Source: Candidatus Woesearchaeota archaeon (lineage in GTDB: Archaea > Nanobdellota > Nanobdellia > Woesearchaeales > UBA11576). From it: a DNA stretch of 9,843 bases. The stretch is from positions 1 to 9,843 of the forward strand of contig JAHWIS010000084.1 of NCBI GenBank assembly GCA_019322385.1, in the 5' to 3' direction. How positions within the stretch are numbered: the stretch's first letter is position 1; every line of letters begins with the position of its first letter. Positions 6,025 through 9,843 of this stretch are shown piece after piece. The translations under genes and the position numbers were made by a program. A model generated the notes under the pieces. The model saw nothing but the letters and a program-made list of their open reading frames with translations. It did no database searches and was not told where the DNA came from.

Positions 6025-6192
6025 TTAGTACTCTTCTTCCTCTTCCCCTTCTACAACATCCCTGATCTCTGTGGCCTTTTCAACACCTCTCATGAAGGCA
6101 TTGCCTTTAGGGTCTTCTTCTTCGTCATCTTCATCTATAGAAACGGTCTGCTCTTGTGAATCAAAGAACTCATCATCTTCGTAGTCTTCCAT
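6025..6192 (-). CDS. Very acidic 55-aa protein
   Basis: This short reading frame starts with ATG at 6192, preceded by GGTGAT at 6197-6202 with four nt spacing, and ends in TAA at 6025-6027. The protein is MEDYEDDEFFDSQEQTVSID, then EDDEEEDPKGNAFMRGVEKA, then TEIRDVVEGEEEEEY. Both ends are Asp/Glu-rich, and a central less acidic segment (PKGNAFMRGVEKA, 28-40) may be a short helix. There are 25 acidic residues among 55. It has its own TATA-like box at 6238-6247 and a T-run terminator, so it is a free-standing gene. Function is unknown; such proteins could bind basic partners such as ribosomal proteins, or act as small adaptors, but this is speculation. The clean start, spacing and flanking signals support it as real. 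Confidence 0.7.
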   Translation of the reverse strand: MEDYEDDEFFDSQEQTVSIDEDDEEEDPKGNAFMRGVEKATEIRDVVEGEEEEEY

Positions 6193-6237
6193 TGTTATCA
6201 CCTTTTTATGAGCTAAGTAAAAAGGTTTTTGCGTGAA

Positions 6238-6247
6238 CTTTAAAAAA
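6238..6247 (-). promoter_or_regulatory. TATA box of the acidic protein gene
   Basis: On the minus strand this reads TTTTTTAAAG within CGAAAGTTTTTTAAAG, a BRE/TATA arrangement. The predicted start is near 6217, leaving a leader of about 25 nt that contains GGTGAT. Confidence 0.45.
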
Positions 6248-6316
6248 CTTTCGACACAATCGTATATAAATTATATAATTCACAAAAGTTACTACCACGA
6301 CGTAAATTCATACATT

Positions 6317-7189
6317 TCAGAATTCTTTCAGGAACTTTATGAGCGCTTTTGCCTTCTCTATCTCAAGGAACTCTTTTCTCTTTAGGCTCGGGATATCTTT
6401 GGGTTTCTTTTTCTTGTATATCATGAGCCTGTCTGCATCGATCAGGTCACCGACCTTTTCGACATTTGGGTTAACTTTGTCACCAATGGTGGTCAGTATC
6501 ACTTCCTTGTTTCTCTTTGCGATCACATCAAAAGGCGACTTGCGTGTCTCGGCTGCCTTGAATCCAAGATCAAGGTATTTCTTTGACACAACGCCTTTCT
6601 GTTCTATCCCTATGACATGGAGCTTCGGCCTGGAAAAGATATCGATCCGCTTGAACACGTCATTTCCAAGCGTGTCATGCATGCGCACAGCCTTCTGTAT
6701 CGTGACCTCTGCCCCGCCAGATTCATACTTCTGTATCATCTTGCGCGAAACACCTATCCTTGCTGCAAGCTCATTAAGCGAAAGCCCAAGGTCCTCTCTC
6801 CGCTTCCGCAGCATCTCCCCGCTCAGCTGCACAGTAGGCCCTGCCCTGCTGCTCTTGATGAAAGGCATCCTGTTCCGCACAGAGTTCTCAAACGTATCAA
6901 GGTTCAATGTATACACTCCATGCCGCGAATACACAATGTTCCTCTCCAGCAGGAAACCTGCTTTATCTGCAACAATGAGCGGCACTGCCTGCATGTATTC
7001 AGCCACTTTCGTCATCTCTTCAACAGCCTGCCGCGAAAGAGTATTCGCATCCTCAACAGCCTTGACAAGTATTATCTTCCCACCAAGCCTCGCAACAATA
7101 TCAAAACCGCTCCGCACAAGACTCTTCACAGTATACTTGTTCCTCAGAAGTATGATGCATATGTTCTCAATCAGCTGGCGTTGTTTCAT
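6317..7189 (-). CDS. Archaeal HTH-type transcriptional regulator (COG1395-like)
   Basis: This 290-residue protein matches the archaeal family of putative HTH regulators. Residues 1-115 form an alpha/beta domain (FDIVARLGGKIILVKAVED, 29-47, and AVPLIVADKAGFLLERNIVY, 68-87) like the endonuclease-fold part of the family. An XRE-type helix-turn-helix follows at about 121-180 (LRKRREDLGLSLNELAARIG then VSRKMIQKYESGGAEVTIQK); the final basic region (200-290) is a second alpha/beta domain with KKKKPKDIPSLKRK. The target is unknown. The ATG at 7189 has no ribosome binding site, and the TATA box at 7211-7221 puts the transcript start almost on the ATG, so it is probably leaderless. The gene is divergent from the kinase at 7267, with 77 nt between starts. 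Confidence 0.88.
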   Translation of the reverse strand: MKQRQLIENICIILLRNKYTVKSLVRSGFDIVARLGGKIILVKAVEDANTLSRQAVEEMTKVAEYMQAVPLIVADKAGFLLERNIVYSRHGVYTLNLDTFENSVRNRMPFIKSSRAGPTVQLSGEMLRKRREDLGLSLNELAARIGVSRKMIQKYESGGAEVTIQKAVRMHDTLGNDVFKRIDIFSRPKLHVIGIEQKGVVSKKYLDLGFKAAETRKSPFDVIAKRNKEVILTTIGDKVNPNVEKVGDLIDADRLMIYKKKKPKDIPSLKRKEFLEIEKAKALIKFLKEF

Positions 7190-7210
7190 GCAAATAACCA
7201 ATAACCTGCA

Positions 7211-7221
7211 TTATATAATAT
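7211..7221 (-). promoter_or_regulatory. TATA box of the HTH regulator gene
   Basis: On the minus strand this reads ATTATATAATG within a stretch upstream of the ATG at 7189. The spacing predicts a start near 7190, so the transcript is probably leaderless. The palindromic ATTATATAAT core makes it a candidate site for autoregulation, but no operator is evident. Confidence 0.55.
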
Positions 7222-7237
7222 TTACTGCACAAAAACC

Positions 7238-7245
7238 TTTTAAAC
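7238..7245 (+). promoter_or_regulatory. TATA box of cytidylate kinase
   Basis: TTTTAAAC within AAAAACCTTTTAAACAAC. The spacing predicts a start near 7266-7268, right at the ATG at 7267, which has no ribosome binding site, so this transcript also looks leaderless. Confidence 0.5.
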
Positions 7246-7266
7246 AACTTCTTATTCCACACAAAT

Positions 7267-7806
7267 ATGATCATAACAATATCAGGAGCACCAGGATCCG
7301 GCAAGACTACAGTTGCAAAAGTGATAGCTGAAAAATTAGGGTATAAGCATCATTCTGTTGGGGATTTGAGAGGGGAGATAGCAAGAAGATATGGCATGAC
7401 TATTGATGAGCTTAATGAGGTAGGCAAGAAAGAGATATGGACTGACAAGGAAGCAGATGATCTCACAAAAGAGATGGGTGAGAAACAAGATGACTTTATC
7501 ATAGATGGCTGGGTCGCATTCCACTTCATCCCGCATTCCATCAAGATATTTCTGGATGTAGAACCATTAGAGGGAGCCAAGAGGGTGTTCAAGCACCAGA
7601 GGCCAGATGAAGCCAAGCAAGACACACCAGAAGGAGTCCTTGCGATGCTCAACAAGAGAAGGGACGAGACAAACGACAGATACAAGAAATACTACAATGT
7701 AGACTTCCTGGAAAAAAAGAATTATGATCTGGTAATAGACACCACAAACTTAACATTAGATCAGGCAATCCAGAAGGTAATGGACTTCATCAAGAGCAGG
7801 ACTTGA
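7267..7806 (+). CDS. cmk: Cytidylate kinase (archaeal type, AAA-like P-loop kinase)
   Basis: This 179-residue cytoplasmic kinase is predicted to phosphorylate CMP/dCMP with ATP in pyrimidine nucleotide salvage and synthesis. The Walker A loop GAPGSGKTT (7-15) is in the standard position after one beta strand. It is followed by the GDLRGEIARRYGMTIDELN segment (32-50), characteristic of the archaeal family, the Asp-containing FIIDGWVAF strand (77-85) at Walker B, and the C-terminal RRDETNDRYKKYY lid/arginine region (131-143). Length fits the family. The ATG has no ribosome binding site and the gene is probably leaderless. Other P-loop nucleotide kinases are less likely because of the GDLRR-like motif and RYKKYY end. 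It stands upstream of the FKBP gene, each with its own TATA box. Confidence 0.9.
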   Translation: MIITISGAPGSGKTTVAKVIAEKLGYKHHSVGDLRGEIARRYGMTIDELNEVGKKEIWTDKEADDLTKEMGEKQDDFIIDGWVAFHFIPHSIKIFLDVEPLEGAKRVFKHQRPDEAKQDTPEGVLAMLNKRRDETNDRYKKYYNVDFLEKKNYDLVIDTTNLTLDQAIQKVMDFIKSRT

Positions 7807-7815
7807 ACCCAAACC

Positions 7816-7823
7816 TTTATATA
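7816..7823 (+). promoter_or_regulatory. Distal TATA box of the FKBP gene
   Basis: TTTATATA within CCAAACCTTTATATAG, a strong BRE/TATA pair that resembles the ftsZ box. It predicts a start near 7845 and a leader of about 40 nt carrying the GAGGG site at 7874-7878. Confidence 0.5.
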
Positions 7824-7857
7824 GAAACTGCCAATAAGCAACTGCATCCTTCTAAGA

Positions 7858-7865
7858 TTTATAAA
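7858..7865 (+). promoter_or_regulatory. Proximal TATA box of the FKBP gene
   Basis: TTTATAAA within AAGATTTATAAACTG. It predicts a start at about 7886, exactly the GTG start codon of the FKBP gene, so that a leaderless transcript is possible as well as the leadered one from the distal box. Confidence 0.4.
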
Positions 7866-7885
7866 CTGAGCTAGAGGGAAGTAAA

Positions 7886-8629
7886 GTGTCTGAAACGATT
7901 AAAAACGCGGATTTTGTAGAGATTGAGTATGTAGGTAGGTTAAAAGAGCCTGAAATAGTCTTCGATACAAATATTGAGGAGATTGCAAAGAAAGAAGGCA
8001 TATTTGACGATAAGATGACTTACGGACCGATAGCGATTTGCATTGGTCAGGGCCAGATACTCAAGGGGCTTGACGCAAGCCTTGAAGGCCTTGAAGTAGG
8101 CAAAGAGCACGAGCTCCTGCTATCGCCAGACAAGGCATTCGGCTACAAGGACGGCAAGCTCATGAAGCTCGTGCCAACAATGGTGTTCAAGAAGCAGGGC
8201 ATCAACCCGGTCGTAGGCCTCCAGGTGAATATTGATGGAGCAGTGGGCACAATAAGAACAGTGACAGGCGGCAGGACAGTCGTTGATTTCAACCATCCTT
8301 TTGCAGGAAAGGAAGTCATCTACAAAGTCAATATCAAAAGGAAACTCACAGACCAGAAAGAAAAGGTGATGGCGCTTGTCGAGCTTGCATTGAACCAGAA
8401 AAAAGATTCAATAAGCATCGACATAAAAGAAGGCAAGGCAGCAATAACTGTTCAGAAAGAGTTCCCTGATGAGCTGTTTGGCATGCTTAAGCAGAGGATA
8501 ACAACCATACTGCCAGATATCAAGGAAGTTGAGTTCAAGACTCCGAAAAAAGCAGCCAAGCCAGAACAAAAACCTGAACCAAAACCAAAGGAAAACAAGG
8601 AGCAGGCACCAGAAGAGAAGTCTGCTTAA
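7886..8629 (+). CDS. FKBP-type peptidyl-prolyl cis-trans isomerase with C-terminal domain
   Basis: This 247-residue protein catalyses proline cis-trans isomerisation and probably acts as a folding chaperone in the cytoplasm. The FKBP core contains VEIEYVGRL (11-19), VFDTN (25-29), and the signature ICIGQGQILKGLDASLEGLE (51-70) followed by LSPDKAFGYKDGKLMKLVP (79-97). An inserted chaperone-like flap (about 98-132) and DFNHPFAGKEVIYKVNIKR (134-152) complete a SlyD/FKBP26-like fold. A second C-terminal domain (about 155-218) is typical of archaeal FKBP26-like proteins. Then comes a charged, proline-rich tail from KKAAKPEQKPEPKPKENKE (221-239) to EEKSA. The GTG start has GAGGG (7874-7878) seven nt upstream. 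Two TATA boxes lie ahead of it. No signal peptide is seen. Confidence 0.92.
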   Translation: MSETIKNADFVEIEYVGRLKEPEIVFDTNIEEIAKKEGIFDDKMTYGPIAICIGQGQILKGLDASLEGLEVGKEHELLLSPDKAFGYKDGKLMKLVPTMVFKKQGINPVVGLQVNIDGAVGTIRTVTGGRTVVDFNHPFAGKEVIYKVNIKRKLTDQKEKVMALVELALNQKKDSISIDIKEGKAAITVQKEFPDELFGMLKQRITTILPDIKEVEFKTPKKAAKPEQKPEPKPKENKEQAPEEKSA

Positions 8630-8645
8630 AAACACCAAAACAAGG

Positions 8646-8653
8646 TTTATATA
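8646..8653 (+). promoter_or_regulatory. TATA box of ftsZ
   Basis: TTTATATA within CAAGGTTTATATAATC predicts a start near 8675 and a leader of about 46 nt that includes the strong GGAGGTG site at 8711-8717. Confidence 0.5.
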
Positions 8654-8720
8654 ATCACTGTTATTATATTATCAAAAAAAGAGGGAGACAAAAAAACCGT
8701 GATCGCTAAGGGAGGTGGAC

Positions 8721-9843
8721 ATGTTGGACAGTTTTATTCGGGAAGCAACCCAAAGGGTTGATCAGGAAGATGAGGAACAGCAGACATTTGCTGAGCATCA
8801 AGAATCTGCTGAAAATCAAGAGGTGATTGCTGAGCATCAGGAACCTGTTGCAGAGCATCACGAGCAAGAGAATCATGAACCAGAGTTTCATGAACCAGTC
8901 ACGCATCATGAGAGCGCTCCAGAACAAGAGGTTGTTACGCAGTCTCTTCATGAGGAGCATCATATGCCTGAACCAGAGCCACAACGCACTGAACAGGCAC
9001 AGACACAGAGATATTCAATAAAGGATGAGCTTGACGCAGAACTTGAGGCCCTTCTGCAGAGGCAGATGGCCCGCATCAAGGTGGTCGGTGTCGGTGGTGC
9101 CGGCAACAACACCATCAACCGCATCATGGAGATCGGCGTCAAAGGCTCTGAGATCATAGCAGTCAACACAGACGCGCAGGACCTGCTTTACGCGAATGCG
9201 TCAAAGAAGATACTCATAGGGAAAGAGATCACGAGCGGACTCGGCGCAGGCTCCCAGCCAAGGATAGGTGAGGAGGCTGCAAAAGAGAACGAGGCGGATC
9301 TCAAGAAGTCCCTGCAGGAGTCTGATCTCATATTCGTGACGTGCGGCCTTGGAGGCGGCACAGGTACAGGCGCTGCGCCTGTCATTGCAGAGGTGGGCAA
9401 AAAGCTTGGCTCTCTTGTCGTCGGCGTTGTCACCCTTCCGTTCGCTATGGAAGGCCAGCGAAGATACGAGAACGCTGTCGTCGGCCTGGAGAAGATGGAG
9501 AACATCGTCGACACGCTCATAGTGATCCCGAACGACAAGCTCCTTGAGCTCGCTCCTGACCTTCCGCTCCAGACAGCCTTCAAGGTTGTCGATGAGATAC
9601 TTGCGAATGCTGTCAAGGGCATCGCAGAGCTCATCACTAAGGCAGGGCTTGTCAACCTTGACTTTGCAGACATAAGGACTGTGATGGGCAAGGGAGGCGT
9701 CGCTCTCATAGGTGTGGGCGAATCAGATTCAGAGAACCGGGCGACAGAGGCTGTTGAAAAGGCGATCAACAACCCGCTGCTTGACGTCGACATAAGCGGC
9801 GCAAACGGCGCGCTCATAAACATCTGCGGCGGCAGTGACATGA
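8721..9843 (+). CDS. ftsZ: FtsZ1-like cell division tubulin with long His/Glu-rich N-terminal extension (3' partial)
   Basis: This tubulin-like GTPase assembles the division ring; 374 residues are visible before the window ends. Residues 1-98 form a low-complexity region rich in Glu (about 24) and His (11 between 26 and 81), followed by an amphipathic segment IKDELDAELEALLQRQMARI (100-119). The GTPase core starts with KVVGVGGAGNNTINR (120-134), then NTDAQDLLYA (149-158), the tubulin signature CGLGGGTGTGAAP (208-220), PNDKLLELAPDLPLQ (270-284), and the T7 loop NLDFADIRTV (312-321) whose aspartates are needed for GTP hydrolysis. The end DVDISGANGALINICGG (355-371) marks the start of the C-terminal domain; the tail is cut off. 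Core residues resemble archaeal FtsZ1. The ATG has GGAGGTG (8711-8717) three nt upstream. The N-terminal region uses mostly A/T-ending codons and the core mostly G/C-ending ones. Confidence 0.96.
   Translation, partial: MLDSFIREATQRVDQEDEEQQTFAEHQESAENQEVIAEHQEPVAEHHEQENHEPEFHEPVTHHESAPEQEVVTQSLHEEHHMPEPEPQRTEQAQTQRYSIKDELDAELEALLQRQMARIKVVGVGGAGNNTINRIMEIGVKGSEIIAVNTDAQDLLYANASKKILIGKEITSGLGAGSQPRIGEEAAKENEADLKKSLQESDLIFVTCGLGGGTGTGAAPVIAEVGKKLGSLVVGVVTLPFAMEGQRRYENAVVGLEKMENIVDTLIVIPNDKLLELAPDLPLQTAFKVVDEILANAVKGIAELITKAGLVNLDFADIRTVMGKGGVALIGVGESDSENRATEAVEKAINNPLLDVDISGANGALINICGGSDM
8789..8898 (+). repeat. Degenerate short repeats in the FtsZ N-terminal extension
   Basis: TGCTGAGCATCAAGAA (8789-8804) and TGCTGAGCATCAGGAA (8828-8843) differ by one base and are offset by 39 bp, i.e. 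13 codons. CATGAACCAG occurs at 8874-8883 and 8889-8898, offset by 15 bp. They encode AEHQE and HEP repeats. The offsets are whole codons, which suggests in-frame duplication within the extension. Confidence 0.6.

Noticed and set aside
6339..7331. Long plus-strand reading frame opposite the HTH regulator
   Set aside because: It is the antisense of the real regulator gene; its Ser/Phe-rich composition is a shadow of the minus-strand codons, and it would overlap the cmk promoter and start.
8789..8898. CRISPR-like repeats
   Set aside because: The repeats are short, degenerate, in frame and inside a coding region, without regular spacers or cas genes.
9188..9841. Long minus-strand reading frame opposite ftsZ
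   Set aside because: It is an antisense shadow of the GC-rich codons of the FtsZ core, Ser/Pro/Ala-rich with no domain; FtsZ is unambiguous on the plus strand.

Overview
This window looks like ordinary chromosomal DNA from an archaeon, probably a DPANN-type lineage such as Woesearchaeota or Pacearchaeota (the lineage is inference). The archaeal signs are AT-rich TATA boxes about 25-30 nt before starts, leaderless genes, GGTGAT-type ribosome binding sites, oligo-T terminators, an archaeal FtsZ1-like protein, a COG1395-type HTH regulator, an archaeal-type cytidylate kinase and an FKBP26-like prolyl isomerase. No mobile element, CRISPR array, rRNA or tRNA was recognised.

Layout. 1-153 is the 3' end of a probable HD-domain phosphohydrolase. 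184-280 is an unannotated imperfect inverted structure that could be a small structured RNA. 336-1243 holds two paralogous four-helix membrane proteins (DUF5684-like), each with its own promoter and a T-rich terminator. 1275-1706 encodes a small protein whose C-terminal half resembles the GspE/MshE N-terminal domain. It overlaps by 9 nt, tail to tail, an unknown 131-aa protein on the minus strand. Further minus-strand units are a two-gene operon (208-aa unknown protein, then an NAD-dependent epimerase/dehydratase lacking the usual catalytic Ser/Thr), a second two-gene operon (103-aa membrane protein with a basic helical tail, then arginyl-tRNA synthetase), a 55-aa very acidic protein, and the HTH regulator. 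The regulator is divergent from cytidylate kinase across a 77-nt intergenic region in which both promoters look leaderless. The plus strand then carries cytidylate kinase, the FKBP-type isomerase with an acidic/basic tail, and ftsZ running off the window end.

The genes are mostly housekeeping: translation (ArgRS), nucleotide metabolism (Cmk), protein folding (FKBP) and cell division (FtsZ). I see no coherent novel multi-gene system. The observations most worth following are the His/Glu-rich 115-residue N-terminal extension of FtsZ with a sharp codon-usage break, the candidate RNA at 184-280, the stand-alone MshEN-like protein, the epimerase without its catalytic Ser/Thr and its unknown operon partner, the bacterial/eukaryotic-type ArgRS signature, and the tiny acidic protein.
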